Assembly: GCA_043782425.1 (NCBI GenBank)
Contig: JAYWAM010000107.1
Coordinates: 1 to 6,413 of the forward strand
Direction: 5' to 3'
Length of the DNA stretch: 6,413 nucleotides
Source of the DNA: JAYWAM01 sp043782425
GTDB taxonomy: Bacteria > Pseudomonadota > Gammaproteobacteria > Burkholderiales > Usitatibacteraceae
Shown here: piece after piece, positions 1-6,188 of the stretch
Layout: each line of letters opens with the position of its first letter
How positions within the stretch are numbered: position 1 is the stretch's first letter
Notes under the pieces: model-generated
Told to the model about the DNA's origin: nothing
Seen by the model: only the letters and a program-made list of their open reading frames with translations
Databases searched by the model: none
Position numbers and translations under genes: made by a program

Positions 1-2444
1 CCGATGTTGTCCAGGGTGTAGTCGATCTTGTTGCCGAGGGTGTCGGTGAGGCGGATGAGGCGGTGGGCGGGATCGTAGTCGTAGGTGAGCGTGCTCAAAT
101 CGGGCAGGGTCACGGTTTTGAGTTGGCCGACGCCATCGTAGGTGTAGGTGGTGGTGAGATAACCTGCGGCGGCGCTGCCGGTGGCGCGGCTCTTCAACCA
201 GCCGCGCGGGAAGTAGTCGAGCAGGGTTTCGAGGCCGTTGGCGTCGATGATTTTTTTAGGGCGGCCGGAGGCGTCGTATTGGGCGATGGTGGTGACGTGG
301 CCCTTGGCGTTGGTGACGGTGGCGACGTTGCCTTGGGTGTCGTAGGTGTAGGTGGTGATGTCCGTTACGTCGCTGCGCGGGCCGTCACTGGTGAGGACTT
401 GGCCGTAGGGGTTGTAGGTGTAGGTGGTGGTGCGCGATGTGTTGGTGGCGGTATCGGTGACGGTCTGGGTGAGGACGTTGCCGGAGGCGTCGTGTGTGGT
501 GGCTGTGGTGCGGCCAGGTTCGGTGATGAGGGTGGGCAGGCGGTAGGTGGGGTGCCAGGCGGTGGTGAGGGTGCGGGCCGGGGCGGCAGGCGTAGCGGCG
601 GCGAGTTGCGTGGGGCAATCGGCAGCGCTGGCGAGACCTTCGACGCGGATTAATTCCAGATTGCGCTGTGCATCGTAGCTATAACAAGTCTTGTTGCCGT
701 TCTTGTCGGTGTAAGAAGCCAGATTGCCGTTGGTGTCGTAGGTGCGATACTCGGGCGCGTAAGGGCAGCCAGTGCAACTCTGGTTTTCTGAGGTGAGCTT
801 GAGCACGCCGCCGATGCGTTGAAAGTTATATAACGAGGTCGTGTTAAAGGCATCAGTGACATAGCTGTATTGCGTGGCGCCCCAGGGGCTATAGGTGAGG
901 GTGATTTTGCCGGCACCGCCGGCGTGCTCGGAGGTTTTGACCTGGCTGGTGCCGTACAAGGAGTTGTAGGTGTAGGTGGCGTAGCGCTGCGCGTTTTCAT
1001 CGACGATACCGGTGAGCGCATTCCTGAAGGTGGTATCTTCATAGAGGTAGGAGCGAAGCGTGTTATTGGGGTAGGTCACGGTCACCAGGTTGTCGTACCG
1101 GTCGTAGGCGTATTGATAGGCTTGGGCGGCGGGGTCGGTGAGGGTGGCAAGACGGCCTTTGGCGTCATAGGTGAATGTCAGGCTGCGGCCAAAACTGTCG
1201 GTGACAGATTGCAACACAGTGCCCGCATAGCTGAGTGTGTACGCATAGCCTGCGCGTGTGGTGAGGGATTGCAGCGCGCCTTGTGCGTCATACACTTCGA
1301 CATCGTTGTCGGCGCCGGTGTAGCGCCAGCCGGTGGTGGCGCCGAGGGTATCGGTGAGTTTTTGCAGGCGGTTGGCGCCGCCGCGAAAGTTGTGCACTTC
1401 GATTCCCGCCGGGGTGAAATGCTGCAACAAGCCATCGTGACGCACGGCCACCGCCATCAGGTAACTGTTGCCGGGAATGGCGACAATGCGCCGGTCGTAG
1501 GTGTGGCGCCAGTAGTCGTTCCAGCGCGGATCGCGCGCCTGGGTGGAGAAATAGCCCGCGCTGTTGTAGTAGCGTGTGAACTCTAATCCGCCGGGCGCGG
1601 GGGAACGGTAGTCGGTATCACTCTGGCGCTTCGATCCATTGCCGACATCAACCGGGTTGCCTCGGCAAGTTTCGCAGGGCGGGGGGATGTAGCATTCCAT
1701 GTCGCCGTTGGGCAGGCCGCGGGTGAGATAGCCGGTGGGGCATTCCAGCGAGCGGTTTCTGTGGGCTATGACGATTCGACCCGACCATTTCGTCGGCCCG
1801 CAGGTGCCGTCGCCATTCCGTATGAGGCCTTCATAGGATAACTCTCTGGCGCCATTCATCGCATATCCATTCCTGTACTGTGGCGGGGCCGACCCACAGA
1901 GTTGATCGGCCGGATCGATAAATCCCCAACCGGAATCGGTTGTGAGATTAAAATTACACGGCGGACTTGCAACCCACCTACGTACAAATTCTGTCGAATA
2001 GGGCTCCACCATCGGGTCAGTAATTGGCGTAGCGCCGTCACAATGCCCACTATAGGCATCACCGATTACTGTCCCCCCCTGGACCATGCACCATCTTTGC
2101 CACTCAGACAAATATGGTCCTCGATAGTGGCATAAGCCGTAGCTCCAGGCATTTTCATCCTGACCAAGAGTAGGGTCGCGCTTCCACACCGGATCGGTGC
2201 ATTGCGCCTTGCCGCCATTCTTGACGCATTGATCGTCGGGGATCGGCGTTTGCGCGTTCGCCAGTCCCGCGCCAAGAAGTTGAGCAATGGTGAGTGCCAC
2301 GCAAGCGATGTGTGTAAATGAGGTCAACGATTTAACCACCGATTGCCTTCCCCGTCCTACCCCGCGCCAGGAATGCAGGAAAGCCAACAAGCTCAGCGTC
2401 CTAAAGTATCCCGACACAACGGCAAATAATCGCGACATCACCAT
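1..2444 (-). CDS. RHS/YD-repeat secreted protein, N-terminal 814 codons (runs off left edge)
   Basis: The minus-strand frame is open from base 2444 to base 1, with no stop in the window; the 3' end is missing. In order (numbered from ATG 2444): a basic leader; a hydrophobic signal segment (about 45-64) ending in ANA before Q65; a region (65-261) with 12 cysteines, probably disulfide-bonded outside the cytoplasm; a DUF6531-like junction starting GNPVDVGNG at 262 and including GLEFTRYYNS; then about eleven YD repeats from FTYDAKGRL (424) to YDYDPAHRL (788). RHS proteins build a hollow shell of YD repeats that often encloses a C-terminal toxin; here that tip is unseen, so toxicity is only a possibility. 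The start is uncertain. ATG 2444 is touched by an AAAAGGGG tract, ATG 2438 is better spaced from it, and GTG 2339 (residue 36) has GGAAGG six bases upstream and would give an ordinary 29-residue signal peptide. No VgrG, PAAR or T6SS gene is in the window. Family assignment is firm; role is inferred. Confidence 0.9.
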   Translation of the reverse strand, partial: MVMSRLFAVVSGYFRTLSLLAFLHSWRGVGRGRQSVVKSLTSFTHIACVALTIAQLLGAGLANAQTPIPDDQCVKNGGKAQCTDPVWKRDPTLGQDENAWSYGLCHYRGPYLSEWQRWCMVQGGTVIGDAYSGHCDGATPITDPMVEPYSTEFVRRWVASPPCNFNLTTDSGWGFIDPADQLCGSAPPQYRNGYAMNGARELSYEGLIRNGDGTCGPTKWSGRIVIAHRNRSLECPTGYLTRGLPNGDMECYIPPPCETCRGNPVDVGNGSKRQSDTDYRSPAPGGLEFTRYYNSAGYFSTQARDPRWNDYWRHTYDRRIVAIPGNSYLMAVAVRHDGLLQHFTPAGIEVHNFRGGANRLQKLTDTLGATTGWRYTGADNDVEVYDAQGALQSLTTRAGYAYTLSYAGTVLQSVTDSFGRSLTFTYDAKGRLATLTDPAAQAYQYAYDRYDNLVTVTYPNNTLRSYLYEDTTFRNALTGIVDENAQRYATYTYNSLYGTSQVKTSEHAGGAGKITLTYSPWGATQYSYVTDAFNTTSLYNFQRIGGVLKLTSENQSCTGCPYAPEYRTYDTNGNLASYTDKNGNKTCYSYDAQRNLELIRVEGLASAADCPTQLAAATPAAPARTLTTAWHPTYRLPTLITEPGRTTATTHDASGNVLTQTVTDTATNTSRTTTYTYNPYGQVLTSDGPRSDVTDITTYTYDTQGNVATVTNAKGHVTTIAQYDASGRPKKIIDANGLETLLDYFPRGWLKSRATGSAAAGYLTTTYTYDGVGQLKTVTLPDLSTLTYDYDPAHRLIRLTDTLGNKIDYTLDNI
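2346..2351 (-). promoter_or_regulatory. Candidate ribosome binding site for an internal GTG start of the RHS gene
   Basis: On the minus strand GGAAGG lies at 2351-2346, six bases before an in-frame GTG at 2339-2337. Starting there gives a short basic n-region, a hydrophobic core and an ANA cleavage site, which is a textbook signal peptide. The ATG starts at 2444 and 2438 add about 35 basic, partly hydrophobic residues in front. The site therefore bears on which start is used, but sequence alone does not settle it. Confidence 0.4.
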
Positions 2445-2524
2445 CCCCTTTTGTTATCAGGCCCGGTCCATAGTGTAGCTGCCCTGACTACATTTTGCTG
2501 ATGAATTCTTCCGGGCAATATCTA

Positions 2525-2640
2525 AAGAGCATCTCTAAAAATCTCTTTATCGTCATTCCCGCGAAAGCGGGAATCCAGTTTAACCCAGCACTTGGATTCC
2601 CGCTTTCGCGGGAATGACAAATTATTAGAGATGCCCTAAA
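2525..2640. repeat. MITE-like inverted-repeat element with CATTCCCGC arms (element 1)
   Basis: Two 26-base arms at 2552-2577 and 2593-2618 are perfect reverse complements around a 15-base loop. Each arm is itself a small palindrome, ATTCCCGC then GAAA then GCGGGAAT. Outside them GCATCTCTAA at 2529-2538 is matched by its reverse complement at 2625-2634, giving terminal inverted repeats that extend imperfectly. The core resembles the widespread 'TCATTCCCGCGAAAGCGGGAATCC' class of proteobacterial repeats (similar in form to neisserial dRS3). No transposase is present, so it would be non-autonomous. The outer limits are approximate. Confidence 0.8.
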
Positions 2641-2654
2641 AACGAAACGACTAA

Positions 2655-2822
2655 TGAATCTCTGAACAAGTTCTGATTTGTCATTCCCGCCCCCGCACAA
2701 GCATTCGAAGGCAGGCTCCAGTGGGAATCCCTGTTTTACAACGGAAAATGGTTCCCCGCTGAAGCCTGCCTTCGAATGCTTGAATCGGGGGCGGGGATGA
2801 CACTGGTTTTGAGGCTCCTAAA
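2655..2822. repeat. Second, larger inverted-repeat element related to element 1
   Basis: Arms at 2681-2730 and 2750-2800 pair around a 19-base loop. They include a perfect 19-base stretch, AAGCATTCGAAGGCAGGCT, at 2699-2717 with its complement at 2764-2782. The outer arm ends begin TCATTCCCGCCCCCG on the left and TCATCCCCGCCCCCG on the complement of the right, so they share the CATTCCCGC theme of element 1. Beyond the arms, AATCTCTGAACAAG on the left and the complement of the right flank (AGGAGCCTCAAAACCAG) are weakly alike and resemble the ends of element 1. It reads as a diverged relative inserted in tandem with it. Confidence 0.7.
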
Positions 2823-2991
2823 TACTTACGCACTGCGCGGGCTGGCGAGGCCTTACCTGAGAGGGTAAGGTATCTTTACCGGTACACAAACTGCCTGTTA
2901 ATCCAGTATTCATAAGAATCTACAAAAATAATGTTTAACAATTGTGGTGAAGCTGCTTCTTAAAAATTATGAGGGAACTTTGGTCATACAC

Positions 2992-3125
2992 TTAAACATC
3001 GGCGTGATGCTTGTCACCCTCTCCCCTGCCCCTCTCCCGCAAGCGGGAGAGGGGAGGAAATGCGTTCTCATCGGGGATGAGGGGTGATGAATTTAAACAT
3101 TGGTGCGGTGCTTGCATCCTCTCCC
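2992..3125. repeat. Imperfect direct repeat flanking a GC-rich hairpin
   Basis: A 34-base segment at 2992-3025 (starts TTAAACATCGGCG, ends CCCTCTCCC) recurs at 3093-3125 (starts TTAAACATTGGTG, ends TCCTCTCCC) with a handful of mismatches and one gap. The hairpin at 3029-3054 lies between the copies, which suggests partial duplication of a repeat unit or a decayed insertion. The second copy ends just before the relE stop codon. Confidence 0.55.
3029..3054. repeat. Perfect 12-bp GC-rich hairpin (CCCCTCTCCCGC / GCGGGAGAGGGG)
   Basis: CCCCTCTCCCGC at 3029-3040 and GCGGGAGAGGGG at 3043-3054 pair perfectly around an AA spacer. It lies 76 bases past the end of relE on the minus strand and lacks a T-tract on either side. 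It is better read as a dispersed chromosomal repeat of the common CCCTCTCCC-GCAA-GCGGGAGAGG type than as an intrinsic terminator, although it could still hinder polymerase or protect mRNA ends. Confidence 0.7.
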
Positions 3126-3129
3126 ACCC

Positions 3130-3387
3130 TTAGCCATACACCACGCTACGGTGCGCAACTTTCACTATCAGCACGGTGACTTTTTTGCGCTGGACATCGG
3201 CTATCACCCGCCAATTTCCAATTCTGTATTTGCGCAGTCCGGCAAGATTTTCTTCCAGCCAATAGCCGCATGATAACGGGTCGCTTTCCACCTTCTTGAA
3301 ATATTTCAATATCTGACGCTGGACAGAACCGTCCAGTTTCTTGAATTGCTTGGCAGCAGCCGGATCGAACTCAATTGCCCAAACCAA
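3130..3387 (-). CDS. relE: RelE/ParE-superfamily toxin (RelE-like), intact
   Basis: The 85-residue product has the normal length and layout of a RelE-type toxin, an mRNA interferase that cleaves mRNA at the ribosome when freed from its antitoxin. Visible hallmarks are the N-terminal strand AIEFDPAAAK (4-13), a helical segment to about residue 35, the basic core LRKYRIGNWRVIADV (51-65) and the terminal strand and tail VAHRSVVYG (77-85), matching the family's usual 'LRKxRxGxxRV ... HRxxVY'. R52, R55, R60, H79 and R80 are candidate RNA-contact residues. The start is TTG at 3387-3385; no ATG or GTG gives a sensible N-terminus, and a TGA lies four codons upstream. It overlaps the end of the antitoxin gene by 17 bases, so translation is probably coupled. 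A 69-base near-copy of its 5' end lies at 4196-4264. Confidence 0.88.
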   Translation of the reverse strand: MVWAIEFDPAAAKQFKKLDGSVQRQILKYFKKVESDPLSCGYWLEENLAGLRKYRIGNWRVIADVQRKKVTVLIVKVAHRSVVYG

Positions 3388-3403
3388 GTTCAGCTTTCAA
3401 TTG
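3334..3403. repeat. Direct repeat copy A: relB/relE junction (functional copy)
   Basis: These 70 bases hold the last codons of relB and the first 18 or so codons of relE. They match 4196-4264 with five substitutions and one missing base (about 64 of 70 identical). Both copies are in the same orientation and bracket relB and the broken parE module. Copy A keeps the frames of both genes; copy B does not. Confidence 0.9.
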
Positions 3404-3625
3404 CGCAAGTGGGATGGGTTTCTTGCGCTTTGCTAAAACTGCTTTAGCATCCCGTATGTCTTCGATGTCTTCCAATAAGTTAATAATGGCGTTGCGCACC
3501 AATTTGGCCTTGGTGGTCTTTAAGCTCTTGGCTGCCTCGGCAACAGCATCATCCAGTCCTTTGCTGATAATGATGCTACTCGAAGCTTTGCGTACAGCCG
3601 GTACGCGCGCGGTCGCGGTGGTCAT
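3371..3625 (-). CDS. relB: RelB-like ribbon-helix-helix antitoxin
   Basis: This 84-residue protein directly precedes relE and should be its antitoxin and autorepressor. A likely ribbon-helix-helix fold is visible: strand SSSIIIS (15-21), helix LDDAVAEAAKSL (24-35), turn KTTK, then helix KLVRNAIINLLEDI (41-54). Such folds dimerise and insert the strand pair into the operator. The C-terminal part, ending IPLAQLKAELGLGN (71-84), is typical of the toxin-binding tail in RelB families. ATG 3625-3623 is preceded by a perfect AGGAGG at 3639-3634 with an eight-base gap, so the start is secure. A loose promoter-like pair, TCGACA (3672-3667) and TTAAAT (3650-3645) spaced by 16, lies upstream, but it would start the transcript at the Shine-Dalgarno site and is doubtful. 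The relB name is by family resemblance and context. Confidence 0.82.
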   Translation of the reverse strand: MTTATARVPAVRKASSSIIISKGLDDAVAEAAKSLKTTKAKLVRNAIINLLEDIEDIRDAKAVLAKRKKPIPLAQLKAELGLGN

Positions 3626-3633
3626 GGTGTAGC

Positions 3634-3639
3634 CCTCCT
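3634..3639 (-). promoter_or_regulatory. Strong Shine-Dalgarno site of relB
   Basis: AGGAGG on the minus strand ends eight bases before the relB ATG (3625). The toxin gene downstream has no comparable site before its TTG start. This asymmetry favours antitoxin over toxin synthesis and is common in type II modules. Confidence 0.85.
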
Positions 3640-3677
3640 GATATATTTAAGGAAGTTCTAATTTAGTGTCGAATGGC

Positions 3678-3989
3678 CTACCCAATATCCCACGGTTTCG
3701 CCGCTTTCCCCGCCAAGTCGCGGCTACCGTGGATAACGGTCAGGATATGCACCTGCGCGGTTTCGACAAGGTAGATAATGCGGTAACCTTGGAAGATGAG
3801 TTCTCGCACGCCCTCGCATTCAACTGCCTCGGGCATCCGCCGCCCGATTCAGGGATGATCCTTTAACGTGCCGATGGCATCAATCAGCCGATCAACAAAC
3901 TGCTCAGCGTAGTAGGGAACATCGCGGGCGATGTAATCGTAGATCTCGTCTAGGTCTGCTTCGGCTACATCCGACCAGGAAATTCTCAT
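3678..3989 (-). pseudogene. ParE-family toxin gene interrupted by an in-frame TGA at codon 47
   Basis: Reading through one stop, the frame encodes a complete ParE/RelE-like toxin of about 103 residues. It begins MRISWSDVAEADLDEIYDYI, continues to TLKDHP (46), meets TGA (3851-3849), then resumes IGRRMPEAV, followed by VRELIFQGYRIIYLVE and VHILTVIHGSRDL, ending at TAG 3680-3678. Relatives usually have an arginine or another residue between 'HP' and 'IGR/MGR', so TGA is most simply a CGA-to-TGA change; no frameshift is needed. The 46-residue fragment lacks the C-terminal strands that carry the catalytic or binding surface and should be inactive. The ATG overlaps the antitoxin stop as ATGA, the normal arrangement. 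ParE toxins poison DNA gyrase and RelE toxins cut mRNA; I cannot tell which applied here. A sequencing error is the main alternative. Confidence 0.88.
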
Positions 3990-4177
3990 GCATGCTGTTT
4001 TTTATCGAGAAGCCGCCGTTTGATCTCTTCGTGCGGGACGGTGCGGCCCTCTGCCACGGCTTTAAGTCCCGCCTCGATCTTCTGCTTCACGTACAACTCA
4101 TACATGACGTCGTTCCAAGAAGCCTGCTCGGGCAAATGCTCGATTAACTCTTTAGCGGCTTGTTTTGGTGTGGCCAT
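3986..4177 (-). CDS. Small antitoxin paired with the broken ParE-family toxin
   Basis: A 63-residue protein, MATPKQAAKELIEHLPEQ then ASWNDVMYELYVKQKIEAGL, closing with EEIKRRLLDKKQHA. From memory, this 'LPxxASWxDxxYELYVRQKIExGLxxxxEGRxxPHEEV' pattern marks small antitoxins encoded just before ParE/RelE toxins in many proteobacteria and cyanobacteria. It would bind and neutralise the toxin, and may bind DNA to repress the module. The four-base ATGA overlap with the toxin frame supports the pairing. ATG 4177 is preceded by AAGG at 4190-4187 (nine-base gap). The gene looks intact although its toxin partner carries a nonsense codon. The relBE remnant lies immediately upstream, so the promoter, if separate from thrS, must lie in or near that remnant. 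Confidence 0.82.
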   Translation of the reverse strand: MATPKQAAKELIEHLPEQASWNDVMYELYVKQKIEAGLKAVAEGRTVPHEEIKRRLLDKKQHA

Positions 4178-4195
4178 GGTTCACTACCTTGTGTT

Positions 4196-4264
4196 CAGTT
4201 TCTTGAATTGCTTGGCGGCAACCGGATCGAATTCAATGGCCAAACCAGGTTCAGCTTTCAATTG
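4196..4264 (-). pseudogene. relB/relE junction remnant (direct repeat copy B)
   Basis: A 69-base near-copy (about 91%) of the relB 3' end and relE 5' end at 3334-3403. On the minus strand it reads QLKAEPGLAIEFDPVAAK, then QFKKL, before leaving the homology and reaching TAG. One base is missing relative to the intact copy, so what were two overlapping reading frames are now one. There is no start codon context and the rest of both genes is absent. It fills most of the 91-base gap between the thrS stop and the antitoxin ATG (4177). It is most simply what remains of a second relBE module after deletion, or the join left by a tandem duplication. Confidence 0.85.
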
Positions 4265-4268
4265 TGAG

Positions 4269-6188
4269 CTACTTGCGCAGCGCGATTTCGTCCTTCAAGC
4301 GAGAAATAAAACCTTCAAGCGACAGCGGCGCGAGGTTTTCTCCACCGCCTTTGCGGTCAGAAACGCGCGCCGTCACTGTTGCAGCATGCATTTCCTTGTC
4401 GCCCAAGATCAGTTGGTACGGCACTTTTTGCACGCTATGTTCCCGAATTTTATAGGAAATTTTCTCGTTACGCAAATCTGCCTGGACGCGGATACCGGCA
4501 GCGCCAAGAGCCGCCACAACGCCGCCAACGTACTGCGCCTGGTTTTCGGTGACGTTCATGGCGACCACCTGCACCGGCGCCAACCACAAAGGCATGGCGC
4601 CGGCGTGATTCTCCAGCAATATGCCGATAAAGCGTTCCAGTGAGCCGACAATGGCGCGGTGCAACATCACCGGCGTCCTGCGTGAATTGTCCTCGGCGAC
4701 ATACTCGGCGCCAAGGCGCTGCGGCATGGAAAAATCCACTTGCACGGTGCCGCACTGCCACGGTCGACCGATGGAATCCTTCAGGTGATACTCAATTTTA
4801 GGACCGTAGAACGCCCCCTCGCCCGGCAGCAAGGCAAACGCTACGCCGCTGCGTTTGAGCGATTCAGCCAGCGCGTGCTCAGCCTTATCCCAGACTTCAT
4901 CCGAGCCGACGCGCTTTGCGGGGCGTGTCGCGAGTTTGTATTCGATATGGACGAAACCAAAATCGGCGTACACCTTTTGTAGCAGCGACGTAAAGTGCAC
5001 GCATTCGTCCAGAATCTGGTCCTCGGTGCAGAAAATGTGCCCGTCGTCCTGCACGAAGCCGCGTACCCGCATAATGCCGTGCAGCGCCCCGCTCGGCTCG
5101 TTGCGATGGCAAGCGCCAAATTCACCATAGCGCAGCGGCAGATCGCGGTAAGAGCGCATCGCCGAGTTGAATACCTGCACATGTCCGGGACAGTTCATGG
5201 GCTTAAGGGCATAGTCGCGCTTTTCCGACTCGGTGGTAAACATGTTTTCTTTGTAGTTCTCCCAGTGGCCGGATTTCTCCCACAGCGAACGATCCAGAAT
5301 CTGCGGGCAACGGATTTCCTGATAGCCGTTGTCCTGATACACCTTGCGCATGTATTGCTCGACCTGCTGCCAGATCGCCCAACCCTTGGGATGCCAGAAC
5401 ACCAGACCGGGAGCTTCTTCTTGCATGTGAAAAAGATCGAGCTGGCGCGCGAGCTTGCGATGATCGCGCTTCTCAGCCTCTTCGAGCATGTGCAGATAGG
5501 CGTCCTGATCTTCCTTTTTGGCCCACGCGGTGCCGTAGATGCGCTGTAGCATCTCGTTTTTCGAGTCGCCGCGCCAGTACGCGCCCGCCAGTTTCATCAA
5601 CTTGAACACCTTGAGCTTGCCGGTGGATGGCACATGCGGGCCGCGGCACAAGTCGATGAAAGCGCCTTCGCGATACAGCGAAATGTCCTGATCGGGTGGG
5701 ATGGCGGAAATGATTTCGGCCTTGTACTTTTCACCGATGGATGTAAAAAATTTCACCGCATCATCACGTTTCCACACTTCGCGCGACAGCGGAATATCCT
5801 GCTTAACCAGCTCGGTCATGCGTTTTTCAATGGCCTGCAAGTCTTCGGGCGTAAAGGGGCGCTTGTACGAAAAGTCGTAGTAGAAACCGGCTTCAATCAC
5901 CGGCCCGATTGTCACCTGCGCATCGGGAAACAATTCTTTGACCGCATAGGCCAACAGGTGCGCGGTGGAGTGGCGGATGACATCCAGACCCTCTGCGTCC
6001 TTGTCCGTCACGATAGCAAGTTCGCTGTCTTGTTCGATGACATAACTGGTATCGACCACTGTGCCGTTCACTTTCCCTGCCAGCGCCGCCTTGGCAAGAC
6101 CTGGGCCTATGGCGCTCGCCACCTCGAAAACCGAAGCCGGCCTGTCGAAGGAACGCACCGAGCCGTCCGGAAGTTTGATATTTACCAT
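4269..6188 (-). CDS. thrS: Threonyl-tRNA synthetase
   Basis: This 639-residue cytoplasmic enzyme charges tRNA-Thr with threonine using ATP and hydrolyses mischarged Ser-tRNA-Thr. The length is close to the 642 of E. coli. Domains: TGS (about 1-62); the editing domain with HSTAH (H73, H77) and DLCRGPH (D179, C181, H185); the class II catalytic core with motif 2 around RYGEFGACHRNEPSG (R362), zinc ligands C333, H384 and H510, and motif 3 GSLERF (R520); and the C-terminal anticodon-binding domain from about 535, including DLRNEKISYKIREH. No key residue is missing. ATG 6188 has AGGAG at 6203-6199 with a ten-base gap and gives the standard N-terminus. Upstream are a T-tailed hairpin and tRNA-Val. 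Downstream, the TAG is followed within five bases by a relBE remnant rather than infC. Identification is certain. Confidence 0.98.
   Translation of the reverse strand: MVNIKLPDGSVRSFDRPASVFEVASAIGPGLAKAALAGKVNGTVVDTSYVIEQDSELAIVTDKDAEGLDVIRHSTAHLLAYAVKELFPDAQVTIGPVIEAGFYYDFSYKRPFTPEDLQAIEKRMTELVKQDIPLSREVWKRDDAVKFFTSIGEKYKAEIISAIPPDQDISLYREGAFIDLCRGPHVPSTGKLKVFKLMKLAGAYWRGDSKNEMLQRIYGTAWAKKEDQDAYLHMLEEAEKRDHRKLARQLDLFHMQEEAPGLVFWHPKGWAIWQQVEQYMRKVYQDNGYQEIRCPQILDRSLWEKSGHWENYKENMFTTESEKRDYALKPMNCPGHVQVFNSAMRSYRDLPLRYGEFGACHRNEPSGALHGIMRVRGFVQDDGHIFCTEDQILDECVHFTSLLQKVYADFGFVHIEYKLATRPAKRVGSDEVWDKAEHALAESLKRSGVAFALLPGEGAFYGPKIEYHLKDSIGRPWQCGTVQVDFSMPQRLGAEYVAEDNSRRTPVMLHRAIVGSLERFIGILLENHAGAMPLWLAPVQVVAMNVTENQAQYVGGVVAALGAAGIRVQADLRNEKISYKIREHSVQKVPYQLILGDKEMHAATVTARVSDRKGGGENLAPLSLEGFISRLKDEIALRK

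Larger units (their letters stand above)
2445..3129. other. Gene-free, repeat-rich spacer between RHS and relE
   Basis: I see no credible gene in these 685 bases. They hold two MITE-like inverted repeats (about 2525-2640 and 2655-2822), a GC-rich perfect hairpin (3029-3054) and an imperfect direct repeat around it. About 2823-2990 is AT-richer with no recognisable element beyond a small 7-bp stem-loop (CCTTACC at 2851-2857, GGTAAGG at 2864-2870, loop TGAGAG) that lacks a T-tract. The promoter of the RHS gene should lie near 2450-2520 on the minus strand, but I found no convincing -35/-10 pair. Confidence 0.7.

Noticed and set aside
63..1586. Long plus-strand open frames (63-653, 870-1586) rich in Gly, Val and Ala
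   Set aside because: They are antisense shadows of the RHS gene; the minus frame gives coherent YD repeats throughout, whereas the plus frames give low-complexity sequence.
2488..2700. Minus-strand 70-codon frame containing CHSRESGNPSAGLNWIPAF
   Set aside because: This peptide is the familiar translation of the CATTCCCGC inverted repeat, a common false gene call in proteobacterial genomes; the frame spans repeat element 1 and part of element 2.
2525..2822. CRISPR-like array of palindromic repeats
   Set aside because: The units are nested inverted repeats of differing sequence and spacing, with no regular direct repeats separated by unique spacers.
3029..3054. Intrinsic terminator of relE
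   Set aside because: The stem is strong but has no T-run on either strand, and it sits within a repeat unit typical of dispersed chromosomal repeats.
3849..3851. TGA in the parE frame as a selenocysteine codon
   Set aside because: ParE toxins are not selenoproteins, no SECIS-like hairpin is evident just downstream, and a CGA-to-TGA nonsense change explains it simply.
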